Shown: piece by piece, positions 27,111 to 36,278 of the stretch | Layout of the letters: the number at the start of each line of letters is the position of its first letter | Position numbering within the stretch: position 1 is the stretch's first letter | NCBI GenBank assembly: GCA_010024875.1 | Contig: RGFZ01000001.1 | Location: 1-64,000, forward strand | Length of the DNA stretch: 64,000 bases | Origin: Oxalobacteraceae bacterium | Lineage (GTDB): Bacteria; Pseudomonadota; Gammaproteobacteria; Burkholderiales; Burkholderiaceae_D | Direction of reading: 5' to 3' | The notes under the pieces: generated by a model | Databases searched by the model: none | Seen by the model: only the letters and a program-made list of their open reading frames with translations | Told to the model about the DNA's origin: nothing | Translations under genes and position numbers: made by a program

Positions 27111-29174
27111 ATGGCAACACAGGGCTTGTGGTTTGCCGTGGTGTGCGGCTTGATCGCTGTCATCTACGGTTTGGTCTCCCGAAGCTGGATTCTCGGCCAG
27201 GATGCGGGTAATGCCCGCATGCAGGAAATTGCCGCAGCAATCCAGGCCGGCGCAGCCGCTTACCTCGCTCGTCAGTACCGGACGATTGCGATTGTGGGTG
27301 TCGTGCTGGCGATCCTGATCGGAGTTTTCCTTGATGGGCTCACCGCGATCGGTTTTGTGGTCGGTGCGGTGCTCTCTGGTGCGTGCGGCTTCATCGGCAT
27401 GAATGTGTCGGTGCGAGCCAATGTGCGTACCGCGCAGGCTGCCACGCATGGCATCGGTCCTGCGCTGGATGTGGCTTTCCGTGGCGGCGCGATCACCGGC
27501 ATGCTAGTCGTCGGCTTGGGCCTGATCGGCGTGTCGCTCTTCTATTACTTCATTGGTGGACTGGAGCATCCGGATTCGGCGACGCTCAAGCCTCTGCTGG
27601 GTCTGGCTTTTGGCTCCTCGCTGATCTCGATCTTTGCGCGTCTGGGCGGCGGTATCTTCACCAAAGGTGCGGACGTTGGCGCTGATCTCGTCGGCAAGGT
27701 CGAGGCCGGTATTCCCGAAGACGATCCTCGCAATCCCGCCGTGATCGCTGACAACGTTGGTGACAACGTCGGTGACTGTGCGGGTATGGCCGCTGACTTG
27801 TTCGAGACCTATGCCGTGACACTCATCGCCACGATGGCGTTGGGTGCGCTGATGGTGGTGTCGGCGCCGGGAGCTGCCGTTATTTACCCGCTGATTCTTG
27901 GTGGCGTATCGATCATTGCATCGATCATTGGCGTGATGTTCGTGAAGGCCAAACCGGATATGCGTAACGTGATGCCCGCACTGTATCGCGGACTGATTGT
28001 GTCCGGCGTGCTATCGCTGATCGCGTTCTATTTTGTGACCATCACGCTGTTCCCCGAGCCGGTGGTAATGTCAGGTGAGCGCACCGCGAGCGCCATGGCC
28101 TTGTTTGGCTCTTGCGTGGTCGGTCTCGTGCTGACGGCTGCCATGGTGTGGATCACCGAGTACTACACTGGTACGGATTTCCATCCGGTGAAGCACATCG
28201 CACAGGCGTCGACGACGGGGCATGCAACGAACATCATCGCTGGCATCGGCATCTCGATGAAATCGACCGCCTGGCCGGTGTTGTTCGTCTGCGCGGGCAT
28301 TGTGGTGTCGTACGCTCTGGCCGGTTTGTACGGCATTGCAGTCGCCGCGACGGCGATGCTCTCAATGGCAGGCATCATCGTCGCACTGGATGCCTATGGT
28401 CCGATTACTGACAACGCCGGTGGCATCGCCGAGATGGCTGAATTACCTGACAGCGTGCGTGACATCACTGATCCGCTGGATGCGGTGGGTAACACCACCA
28501 AGGCGGTGACCAAAGGCTACGCGATCGGTTCTGCGGGTCTGGCGGCGTTGGTGCTGTTCGCCGATTACACGCATGCGCTGCATGCGCGCGGCATCGAGGT
28601 CAATTTCGATCTGTCCGATCCGATGGTGATCATTGGCCTCTTCATTGGTGGTCTGATTCCTTACCTGTTCGGCGCCATGGCGATGGAAGCCGTAGGTCGT
28701 GCAGCCGGTTCGGTAGTGGAAGAGGTACGTCGCCAGTTCCGCGAGATCCCCGGCATCATGCAGGGCACGGCAAAGCCTGAGTACGGCAGAGCAGTCGACA
28801 TGCTGACTGCGGCAGCGATCAAGGAAATGATGATCCCCTCGCTGCTGCCCGTGGTGGTTCCCATCGTCGTGGGTCTCGTGCTGGGTCCGAAGGCGCTCGG
28901 TGGTCTGCTGATGGGCACCATCGTGACCGGGCTCTTCGTGGCAATCTCGATGTGTACCGGCGGCGGTGCATGGGACAACGCGAAGAAATACATTGAAGAT
29001 GGTCATCATGGCGGGAAGGGTAGCGAAGCCCATAAAGCCGCGGTGACCGGCGACACCGTCGGTGATCCCTACAAGGACACCGCCGGCCCTGCGGTCAATC
29101 CGTTGATCAAGATCATCAACATCGTCGCGCTGCTGATCGTTCCTCTGCTGGGTTCGTCCGGCATGATCGGTTAA
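27111..29174 (+). CDS. hppA: Membrane proton-pumping inorganic pyrophosphatase, K+-independent type
   Basis: Couples hydrolysis of pyrophosphate to proton translocation across the inner membrane. 687 residues with many hydrophobic helices. Substrate loops are visible: [23 protein letters not shown] and [19 protein letters not shown] near residue 190-225, and the late [21 protein letters not shown] block. [18 protein letters not shown] near residue 463 has Lys and Thr where K+-dependent enzymes have Ala and Gly/Ala, pointing to the K+-independent class. GAGGAGAG lies just before the ATG at 27111; the extended upstream frame is not coding. Confidence 0.95.
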   Translation: MATQGLWFAVVCGLIAVIYGLVSRSWILGQDAGNARMQEIAAAIQAGAAAYLARQYRTIAIVGVVLAILIGVFLDGLTAIGFVVGAVLSGACGFIGMNVSVRANVRTAQAATHGIGPALDVAFRGGAITGMLVVGLGLIGVSLFYYFIGGLEHPDSATLKPLLGLAFGSSLISIFARLGGGIFTKGADVGADLVGKVEAGIPEDDPRNPAVIADNVGDNVGDCAGMAADLFETYAVTLIATMALGALMVVSAPGAAVIYPLILGGVSIIASIIGVMFVKAKPDMRNVMPALYRGLIVSGVLSLIAFYFVTITLFPEPVVMSGERTASAMALFGSCVVGLVLTAAMVWITEYYTGTDFHPVKHIAQASTTGHATNIIAGIGISMKSTAWPVLFVCAGIVVSYALAGLYGIAVAATAMLSMAGIIVALDAYGPITDNAGGIAEMAELPDSVRDITDPLDAVGNTTKAVTKGYAIGSAGLAALVLFADYTHALHARGIEVNFDLSDPMVIIGLFIGGLIPYLFGAMAMEAVGRAAGSVVEEVRRQFREIPGIMQGTAKPEYGRAVDMLTAAAIKEMMIPSLLPVVVPIVVGLVLGPKALGGLLMGTIVTGLFVAISMCTGGGAWDNAKKYIEDGHHGGKGSEAHKAAVTGDTVGDPYKDTAGPAVNPLIKIINIVALLIVPLLGSSGMIG

Positions 29175-29188
29175 GCACAAACGATATC

Positions 29189-29238
29189 GCAAAGCCCGGC
29201 TTTGCGAACCGATAAAGGCAGCTTCGGCTGCCTTTATC
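29189..29238 (+). terminator. Tandem hairpins after hppA
   Basis: First hairpin GCAAAGC-CCG-GCTTTGC (29189-29205). The second has perfect 12-base arms GATAAAGGCAGC / GCTGCCTTTATC (29211-29222, 29227-29238) closed by a UUCG tetraloop. It most likely ends the hppA transcript, although the T run is only three bases. Confidence 0.7.
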
Positions 29239-29333
29239 GTTAGCGGCGGTATCATTACAACTTTGCTTCTCGCGGCAACCCAAGTTGCGGCCGAACGCAT
29301 TATTATTTTTCTACTCTCGACTCTGGAGCAAGC

Positions 29334-30092
29334 ATGGAATTCAAGAACAATGTCTTCATCATCACTGGCGGCGCCTCGGGCCTGGGTGCTGCAACTGCGC
29401 ACATGATCGTCGATAACGGTGGCAAGGTGGTGCTGGCGGACGTGCAGGTGGAGGCGGGTGAAAAGCTTGCCGCAGAGCTGAAAGGCAAGTTCGTCAAATG
29501 CGACGTGACCTCCGAAGCTGACGGCCTGGCTGTTGTCGCTGCAGCCGAATCGATGGGCAAGCTGGTCGGGTTGATTAACTGCGCCGGTGTGGCGCCTGCA
29601 GTCAAGACGGTGGGCAAGGATGGCGCACATCCGCTGGATGTTTTTCAGCGCGTGGTCAACATCAATCTCGTAGGTACCTTCAACATGTCGCGTCTCGCCG
29701 CCGCTGCGATGAGCAATCAGGAACCGAACGCCGCTGGCGAGCGCGGCGTGATCATCAATACGGCATCGGTCGCCGCCTTCGATGGTCAAATTGGTCAGGC
29801 GGCGTATGGCGCATCCAAAGCCGGTGTGGTCGGCCTGACCCTGCCGATGGCGCGCGACCTGTCGCGCAATGGCATACGCGTGATGACTATTGCCCCAGGC
29901 ATTTTCGAAACGCCGATGCTCTTGGGCATGCCGCAGGAAGTTCAGGATGCGCTCGGTCGCATGGTGCCCTTCCCCCCGCGTCTGGGTAAGCCAGCCGAGT
30001 ATGCCCATCTGGCCAAGACCATCATTGAAAACACGATGATGAATGGCGAGACCATTCGTCTTGATGGCGCGATACGCATGCAGCCGAAGTAA
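29334..30092 (+). CDS. Short-chain dehydrogenase, 3-hydroxyacyl-CoA (HSD17B10-like) type
   Basis: NAD-dependent SDR of 252 residues. The cofactor motif [12 protein letters not shown] near residue 11, NCAG near 82 and the catalytic YGASKAG near 160 are intact. The C-terminus ([20 protein letters not shown]) is that of the HSD17B10/3-hydroxy-2-methylbutyryl-CoA dehydrogenase group acting in fatty-acid or isoleucine breakdown. Substrate is inferred from family resemblance only. Confidence 0.87.
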   Translation: MEFKNNVFIITGGASGLGAATAHMIVDNGGKVVLADVQVEAGEKLAAELKGKFVKCDVTSEADGLAVVAAAESMGKLVGLINCAGVAPAVKTVGKDGAHPLDVFQRVVNINLVGTFNMSRLAAAAMSNQEPNAAGERGVIINTASVAAFDGQIGQAAYGASKAGVVGLTLPMARDLSRNGIRVMTIAPGIFETPMLLGMPQEVQDALGRMVPFPPRLGKPAEYAHLAKTIIENTMMNGETIRLDGAIRMQPK

Positions 30093-30211
30093 GACTTCGC
30101 TGTATGTCGCTGCCCGCCACGCATGGCGGGTGCGGCAAGGGACTGTGGCAGGGATGCCATAGTAGCGAGCGAGACTGTTCCCGGAAGCGATTCCGGGTTT
30201 ACTCTGCGGCC

Positions 30212-31423
30212 ATGTCTCAGTCGCCAAAAGTAGCCTTGTTCCTAGCCGGTGGTGGCGCGCGCGCAGCCTACCAGGTCGGCGTGTTGCAGGCGATTTTTTC
30301 GCTGCTCAGCGAGACTGGGTGGCCGGCCGCTGAGCTGCCCTTCAAGATAATCTGTGGTACTTCGGCGGGCGCGCTCAATGCGGCAGCGCTCGCAAGTCGT
30401 GCGGATGATTTTGAAGAGAGCATCACAGTATTGCTTCGAATCTGGCGCGAACTAGATGTCGAACAAGTTTATCGCGCGGATTCGATAGGCGTGATTCGAT
30501 CCGGGGCGCGCTGGCTATCCTTGTTGTCTTTTGGCTGGCTGCTGCGGAAATGGCGCACTCAGCCTCCAAATTCTCTGCTGGACAATTCCCCGCTGGTCGG
30601 TTTGCTTCATCGCATGCTGGACCTACCTCGGCTGGATCACGTAATTGGTCGCGGCGTGCTGGATGCGCTGGCAGTATCTGCGTCTTCCTACACCGCTGGA
30701 CGGCACGTCATTTTTTATCAGTCCAGAGAGCCGATTGCGCCCTGGAGCCGCGCGCTTCGTTCCTCAGTGCCGCAGCAGATCGGTGTCGATCACTTGCTGG
30801 CGTCGGCTGCGATACCGCTGATCTTTCCCGCAGTACCTTTGTATTGCAACGAACGCTGTGAATACTTCGGTGATGGCTCGATGCGGGATGTCGCACCCAT
30901 TTCGCCGGCGATTCATCTGGGTGCGAGCAAGGTGTTGGTGATAGGGGCCGGTAACATGGGCGGTCCGCAGCGCGAGTTTTCGCAATTTGCCGGTTATCCC
31001 AGTCTCGCGCAAATCGCAGGTCATGCGATGTCGAGCATTTTTCTGGATGGCTTGTCTTCGGACATCGAAAGACTTAACCGTATCAATGCGACGCTATCAT
31101 TGCTGACGCCCGAACAGCGCAAGCAAACCTCGCTGCGCCCGGTGGAGATGCTGGCGATGACCCCGTCGCAGCCGCTCGATTCAATTGCCAGCCGTCACGT
31201 CGGTAGCCTGCCTTTGCCGATTCGTGCCCTGCTCTCCGCAATTGGTGCTACGGAGCGACGCGGTGCCGCGCTCGCTTCCTATCTTTTGTTTGAGTCTGCT
31301 TACACTCGCTCCCTGATCGAACTGGGCCAGATCGATACTTTCCTGCGAAGAGACGAGATATTGCATTTTTTCGAAGTTTCTGAGTTCGAGAAAAGTTATC
31401 AGAAAAAGAAATATCTGACCTAA
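30212..31423 (+). CDS. Patatin-like phospholipase
   Basis: Patatin-fold lipid acyl hydrolase of 403 residues. The oxyanion loop FLAGGGARAAYQ is near residue 11, the serine elbow GTSAG near 49 and the dyad aspartate in GDGSMRDVAP near 225. No signal peptide is obvious. I start it at the ATG at 30212. A CCCGGAA-GCGA-TTCCGGG hairpin (30180-30197) lies just before the start and might affect translation. Confidence 0.85.
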   Translation: MSQSPKVALFLAGGGARAAYQVGVLQAIFSLLSETGWPAAELPFKIICGTSAGALNAAALASRADDFEESITVLLRIWRELDVEQVYRADSIGVIRSGARWLSLLSFGWLLRKWRTQPPNSLLDNSPLVGLLHRMLDLPRLDHVIGRGVLDALAVSASSYTAGRHVIFYQSREPIAPWSRALRSSVPQQIGVDHLLASAAIPLIFPAVPLYCNERCEYFGDGSMRDVAPISPAIHLGASKVLVIGAGNMGGPQREFSQFAGYPSLAQIAGHAMSSIFLDGLSSDIERLNRINATLSLLTPEQRKQTSLRPVEMLAMTPSQPLDSIASRHVGSLPLPIRALLSAIGATERRGAALASYLLFESAYTRSLIELGQIDTFLRRDEILHFFEVSEFEKSYQKKKYLT

Positions 31424-31740
31424 GCAGCGCGCAGTCGCGTGGATTGAACAAATTTTACCTAGGATCGACTAAGTGTCTTCATCGAAGATGATTTGGCGGA
31501 GATGCGCGCAATAGCAGGGTTTTTCGTATTTTTATTAATAAATTATTATCATATTCTCCATCCTAATATCCGGCCGGGGGTTTTTCCGGAACCAAAGGGC
31601 GGGTATCATCTGTAATTGCCGACGAACAAGCCGCTGACGCGGTTTGTTTTTGCTGAACGAGAACCCGAGCACGGTCGCAGTCGTTGCAAATTTGAAAATA
31701 CTCTGATACTGCGTCCGTCATTTGATGTTTCAACATTACT
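31424..31740. other. Intergenic region after the patatin gene
   Basis: A 317-base stretch without a coding frame. It holds an unusually A/T-rich segment (31525-31565) and a hairpin ACAAGCCG / CGGTTTGT (31626-31633 and 31640-31647, one G-T pair) followed by T4, a likely intrinsic terminator for the upstream gene. The promoter of the barstar-like gene should lie downstream of this. Confidence 0.5.
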
Positions 31741-32208
31741 GTGAATATTTACATGCTCAGCGCGCCGCTGCTACAGCGCGAGGAAGAGAGCCAGGAATTT
31801 GCCCCGGCCAGCAGTCTGCTTCGTGCCGTACCTGCCAATGTCGTACAGTCCATCCGTGCGTTTCGGGTCACTGAACTGCAGGAGGAAACCGTTCGCCTTG
31901 GCCAGCATTTTCTTTACGCGCACTGTGCGCATGCGCTGACGCGACAGCAGGTGCTGGGCGCCATCGCCGAATCATTCTATCTCCCCAAACAATTCGCAAA
32001 GAATTATGACGCGCTGACTGAATGCCTGACCAAGGTGTTTCATGAAGCGGGCGAGCAGCCGGGATTCCTTGTTGTGCTTGAGCAATTGCCGAGCACGCAG
32101 AAATTCGACAAGGAAGCGCGCGAAAATCTGCTCGACGTCTTCCGCGATGCCGCGGACTTCTGGAGCGAGAGAAAAGTCCCGTTCCGCGTCTTCTTCTCTT
32201 TTCAGTAA
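31741..32208 (+). CDS. Barstar family protein
   Basis: A 155-residue product whose second half matches the barstar (barnase inhibitor) fold: LGAIAESFYLPKQFAKNYDALTECLTKV near residue 78, with the N-x-D-AL-x-x-C-L pattern of the inhibitor helix. The first 60 residues are a less conserved extension. The listed GTG start has no good ribosome site; the ATG at 31753 is an alternative. No ribonuclease partner is encoded nearby, and the relatives in Burkholderiales are often chromosomal singletons. Confidence 0.75.
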   Translation: MNIYMLSAPLLQREEESQEFAPASSLLRAVPANVVQSIRAFRVTELQEETVRLGQHFLYAHCAHALTRQQVLGAIAESFYLPKQFAKNYDALTECLTKVFHEAGEQPGFLVVLEQLPSTQKFDKEARENLLDVFRDAADFWSERKVPFRVFFSFQ

Positions 32209-32284
32209 TTTCACTCAGGCTTCTGTTTCCCTAGGAGGTGCTGCGGCATTTTCGGAGTCCTGCTGCACTGTTAAAATCCGATTG

Positions 32285-32896
32285 ATGAAACGCATCGTCA
32301 TTTTGATCTCCGGGCGCGGTAGCAACATGGAATCCATGATGACCACTGCTGCAGCTGAACGTTGGTCTGCACAGATCGCTGCCGTCATCAGTAACAAGCC
32401 TGATGCCGCAGGCCTGGGAATCGCGCGCGACGCGGGCATTCCTACGGCCGTTGTCAACCACCGCGACTATCTGGACAGGATGCAATTCGATGCGGCGCTG
32501 GCTGCCGCGATCGACCAATACCAGCCAGATCTGGTGGTCCTTGCGGGTTTCATGCGCATACTCACGGAAAATTTCGTCAATCACTTTGCTGGGCGCCTGA
32601 TCAATATTCACCCTTCCTTGCTGCCCAGTTTCACCGGTTTGGATACGCATCAGCGCGCGATTGATGCCGGCGTCAAATTTCACGGTGCTACCGTGCATTT
32701 CGTGACGTCCGAACTGGACCACGGCCCCATCATTGCGCAGGCGGTGGTGCCAGTGCACGAGAATGACGACGCAGAGGCACTCGCGGCCCGGGTGCTCGAG
32801 AAAGAGCACCAGATTTATCCTCGCGCCGTTCGCGATCTACTTGAGGGTCGGTTGGTACTCAAAGGTGGGCGTGTGGTCAGCACGGAAGTTCACTGA
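32285..32896 (+). CDS. purN: Phosphoribosylglycinamide formyltransferase
   Basis: Third step of purine synthesis, formyl-tetrahydrofolate dependent. 203 residues beginning MKRIVILISGRGSNMESM; the active-site segment INIHPSLLPSFTGLDTHQRAIDAG near residue 105 with N-x-H and LDHGPIIAQ near 143 supplies the catalytic Asn, His and Asp. The longer frame upstream runs through the barstar-like gene and is ignored. Confidence 0.95.
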   Translation: MKRIVILISGRGSNMESMMTTAAAERWSAQIAAVISNKPDAAGLGIARDAGIPTAVVNHRDYLDRMQFDAALAAAIDQYQPDLVVLAGFMRILTENFVNHFAGRLINIHPSLLPSFTGLDTHQRAIDAGVKFHGATVHFVTSELDHGPIIAQAVVPVHENDDAEALAARVLEKEHQIYPRAVRDLLEGRLVLKGGRVVSTEVH

Positions 32897-32965
32897 ACCT
32901 AGCCACTGAACTCAGCAATAGCTGACGCGGCCACTAAACCAAGAATTTTTTCCAGAAAGCAGATC

Positions 32966-34222
32966 ATGCGATTGTCACCCGCGATCATTGCTAGTACTGA
33001 GGAAGCACTGCGAGAAGTGCTTCGCTTTGCTGGTCCAGCCGATGTCGTGCTGTCGCGGTATTTTCGCGATCATCCTCGGCTGGGTGGACGTGAACGCGGC
33101 ATGATTGCCGAAGCGACCTATGCGCTGTTACGTCGTCGTCATCTGTACAACCACCTTTCCGAATCGGGCAGCGGGCCTCAGATGCGAAAACTCGCGCTGC
33201 TCGGTCTGTCCGAGGCGGCGGGTATTGATGCGCTGTCTGGTCTCACCGAGGCCGAGCGCGCATGGCTGGACAATGTGATGGCGATTGACCGCAGCAGGTT
33301 GCCAGTCGCGCTGCGTGCCAACATGCCCGATTGGATCATGAGTCGGCTAATCCAGCAGTTTGGCGAGGACGAAGCGATGCAGCTGACCGATACGCTGAAT
33401 CAGCCGGCGCCGCTGGACCTTCGGGTCAATACCATCAAATCCGATCGCGAGACTGCCGAGGCGGCGCTCACGTATGCCGGTATCGTATGTATGCCAACAC
33501 CGTTTTCTTCGCTGGGCCTGCGCATGCACAAGAAGCCCGCGTTGCAGAATATGACGATCTTCAAAGATGGTCATCTGGAAGTACAGGATGAGGGCAGTCA
33601 GTTGCTGGCGCAGATACTAGGCGCAAAGCGCGGCGAGATGGTCGCTGATTTCTGCGCCGGAGCGGGCGGTAAGACGCTTGCGCTAGGCGCATGGATGCGA
33701 AACACGGGGCGTTTGTATGCGTTCGATGTCTCCGAAAAACGCTTGGCAAAGCTGAAGCCTCGCCTAGCCCGCAGTGGTCTGTCAAATGTACATCCTGTGC
33801 TGATCGCTCACGAGAACGATGCCAAGGTAAAGCGACTTGCGGGCAAGATCGATCGTGTGCTGGTCGATGCGCCTTGCAGCGGCCTAGGTACCTTGCGTCG
33901 CAATCCAGACATGAAATGGCGGCAGCACGAGCAAGACCTTGCCGAGCTGAATGCGAAGCAGCGATCGATTCTGGCCAGCGCTGCCCGACTGGTGAAGCCG
34001 GGTGGGCGGCTGGTCTATGCGACATGTAGCTTACTAGAAGAAGAAAATCAGTCCGTAGTCAATGGTTTCATCGCCGAGCATCCCGAATTCAGTCTGCGGC
34101 CCATGGGCGAGCTCATGGCAGAGCAAAAGCTGTCGCTGCCCATGGGCGATTTTCTTCAGTTGCTGCCGCATCGTCATCAGACGGATGGTTTTTTCGCTGC
34201 TGTGCTCGAGAGGCAGTGCTGA
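32966..34222 (+). CDS. rsmB: 16S rRNA m5C967 methyltransferase (RsmB/NOP2 family)
   Basis: RNA cytosine-5 methyltransferase, 418 residues. The N-terminal NusB-like region is followed by the SAM domain: DFCAGAGGKTLALGAWM near residue 228, the first catalytic motif DAPCSGLGTLRRNPDMKWR near 300 and the TCS motif YATCSLLEEEN near 350. It is followed three bases later by the PLD-like gene. Confidence 0.9.
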   Translation: MRLSPAIIASTEEALREVLRFAGPADVVLSRYFRDHPRLGGRERGMIAEATYALLRRRHLYNHLSESGSGPQMRKLALLGLSEAAGIDALSGLTEAERAWLDNVMAIDRSRLPVALRANMPDWIMSRLIQQFGEDEAMQLTDTLNQPAPLDLRVNTIKSDRETAEAALTYAGIVCMPTPFSSLGLRMHKKPALQNMTIFKDGHLEVQDEGSQLLAQILGAKRGEMVADFCAGAGGKTLALGAWMRNTGRLYAFDVSEKRLAKLKPRLARSGLSNVHPVLIAHENDAKVKRLAGKIDRVLVDAPCSGLGTLRRNPDMKWRQHEQDLAELNAKQRSILASAARLVKPGGRLVYATCSLLEEENQSVVNGFIAEHPEFSLRPMGELMAEQKLSLPMGDFLQLLPHRHQTDGFFAAVLERQC

Positions 34223-34225
34223 ATC

Positions 34226-34837
34226 ATGGGCGTCGGCCTTCGAATTCTGGCCTTACTCGCATTCATTGGTTCGCCCCAGCCCGCGACGGCCGGAGAGAGA
34301 CCCGACTCAGAGCACAAGGTCTCTGGCCGCATGGGTATCGAGGTTGCGTTTGCGCCGTGGGACGATGCGGAGTCTCTGTTGAATAAAACCATAGCTGGCG
34401 CCCGTCGCCAGGTACTTGTTCAGGCTTTTTTGTTGACCAGCCAAACTTTTGCATTTAGCCTCATCGACGCCAGATCGCGCGGCGTGGAGGTGCTGGTGTT
34501 GGCAGATGGTCGTCAGCACGCGGATACGCCAGCATCTCTGCTGGAGCTGCTGCAACAGCATGGAATAACCGTCTGGCTCGAGACGAGATATCGGCATGCT
34601 CACAACAAGATCGTGGTGATCGATGCCGATCAGCGGAGTGGCGTATCTGGTGCGAGGCCCGTGGTCATTAGTGGTAGCTACAACTTCACCTGGAGTGCGC
34701 AGCACCTGAATGCAGAAAACCTGATCGTGATTCGGGATCGGGCAGCGCTGGCCCGCCGCTTTGCCAGGAACTGGTGGCGTCATCAGCAACAGGCAACGCC
34801 GCTTCAATTACTACCGCGGAGCGATCTTGAACACTGA
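34226..34837 (+). CDS. Secreted single-HKD phospholipase D-like nuclease
   Basis: A 203-residue product with a signal peptide (MGVGLRILALLAFIGSPQPATA) and one HKD motif, HNKIVVIDAD near residue 128, followed by SGSYNFTWSA. Single-HKD proteins of the Nuc type dimerise to form an active nuclease or phosphodiesterase in the periplasm. It begins three bases after rsmB and overlaps the MscS gene, so the three are probably co-transcribed. Confidence 0.82.
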   Translation: MGVGLRILALLAFIGSPQPATAGERPDSEHKVSGRMGIEVAFAPWDDAESLLNKTIAGARRQVLVQAFLLTSQTFAFSLIDARSRGVEVLVLADGRQHADTPASLLELLQQHGITVWLETRYRHAHNKIVVIDADQRSGVSGARPVVISGSYNFTWSAQHLNAENLIVIRDRAALARRFARNWWRHQQQATPLQLLPRSDLEH

Positions 34838-36083
34838 CTCTACGTACATTTTCTTGCCCGGTCTGATGGCAGAGCTTCAGAGTCCCGGATTGCTGTCTCA
34901 ACTGCTGCTGCTGGCAGGCTGTCTTCTCGCTGGCTGGTGGTTGTCTCGTTGGCTGGTCACGCGCGTTGCGACGCCGGAGTCCTGGGCTGGCGGCAACGCG
35001 CCGGTCGACAGTTTTCATCGCGTGTTGGCACCGTTGTTTGCAGTGATGCTGGTCGCGGTATCCGTGGCCGGGCTGAGCCGCTGGCAGGGCGTCGGCACGT
35101 TACGGCTTGTATTGCCGTTGATGCTGGCGTTCCTGCTGATTCGCGTGTTGTTCTTCATGCTCCGCAAAGCCTTCGTGAAAGAGGGTCGCGTCGGACGTGT
35201 GCTGCAGTTGGTTGAGCAAATCATTGCGGTGATCGTCTGGTTGGGTCTCGGGTTGTATGTCACCGGCCTTTGGCCGGAACTGGTGCTCTTGCTCGAGCAG
35301 ACGACCTTACCCATGGGTCGGCATCGAGAATCATTGCTGGTGATCCTGCAGGCGCTGATATCCGTCGCTGTCACCGTAGTGATCGCGCTGTGGGCATCGG
35401 CAGTACTCGAGCAGCGATTGATGAAGTTCGACGCAGTGCATTCATCCATACGCGTCGTACTGGCGCGCTCTGGTCGCGCGTTGTTCCTGCTGCTGGCTGT
35501 GCTGATCAGTTTGTCGCTGGTGGGCATTGACTTGACGGTGCTGTCGGTATTTGGCGGTGCGCTCGGCGTCGGCCTAGGCCTGGGTCTGCAAAAGCTGGTC
35601 AGTAGTTATGTTTCTGGCATGGTGATCCTGCTGGAGCGTAGTCTCGCGCTGGGCGATATCGTTAGCGTGGACAAATATCGCGGCGAGGTGGTGCAGATCA
35701 ATGCGCGCTGCACGATACTGCGCGCCAGCGACGGCTCCGAGGCGGTGATTCCCAATGAAATGATGGTGTCGTCACCTGTTCAGAATTTTTCATTGTCGGA
35801 CCGGCAGGTGCGGTTGAGCACCCAGCTGGTCGTTGGTTATCAGACGAATATTGATGAATTTGCAACGGCCGCCCGACGTGCAATTCAGGAATTGCCCAGA
35901 GTGCTTAACGAACCTGCGTCAGAGGTGCTGATCAGCCGGCTGGCGCAGGAAGGTTTGGTGCTTGAGGTCTCGTTTTGGATCGCCGATCCCGAGGAGGGCA
36001 GTGGGGTGCTGCTCTCGGAGGTGAATCGCCGGCTCCTCGATTTGATACGAAGGCTGAATGTGTTGATCCCTCCTAGTCAGTGA
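34827..36083 (+). CDS. MscS family mechanosensitive channel
   Basis: Integral membrane protein of 418 residues with about five to six N-terminal helices, then the pore helix and beta domain: SVFGGALGVGLGLGLQKLVSSYVSGMVILLERSLALGD near residue 245, followed by GEVVQINARCTILRASDGSEAVIPNEMM. The TTG at 34827 with GGAG nine bases upstream is my preferred start, overlapping the previous gene; the ATG at 34866 is an alternative. Likely role: release of solutes under osmotic downshock. Confidence 0.83.
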   Translation: MNTDSTYIFLPGLMAELQSPGLLSQLLLLAGCLLAGWWLSRWLVTRVATPESWAGGNAPVDSFHRVLAPLFAVMLVAVSVAGLSRWQGVGTLRLVLPLMLAFLLIRVLFFMLRKAFVKEGRVGRVLQLVEQIIAVIVWLGLGLYVTGLWPELVLLLEQTTLPMGRHRESLLVILQALISVAVTVVIALWASAVLEQRLMKFDAVHSSIRVVLARSGRALFLLLAVLISLSLVGIDLTVLSVFGGALGVGLGLGLQKLVSSYVSGMVILLERSLALGDIVSVDKYRGEVVQINARCTILRASDGSEAVIPNEMMVSSPVQNFSLSDRQVRLSTQLVVGYQTNIDEFATAARRAIQELPRVLNEPASEVLISRLAQEGLVLEVSFWIADPEEGSGVLLSEVNRRLLDLIRRLNVLIPPSQ

Positions 36084-36278
36084 AATGGATTCATTAGTTT
36101 CGGTAAAAACTGACAAGTCTATGATTCATAAGCCTTCTTTGTATGATTTACCTGAATAAGTTGCTCTTGAATAAGCCCGATTCCCGCTAAAAACACGTAC
36201 AATCCCGGTGTCTGCGCGCGGATACCATTCCATAAAAGAAATCCTGGACGCGGCTTTGTTTCACCCTTTGGAGAAAAA

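Noticed and set aside
28443-30227. A 594-codon open frame on the minus strand across the end of hppA and the SDR gene
   Set aside because: It is wholly antisense to two conserved genes, has no family-like sequence and reflects high-GC codon bias.
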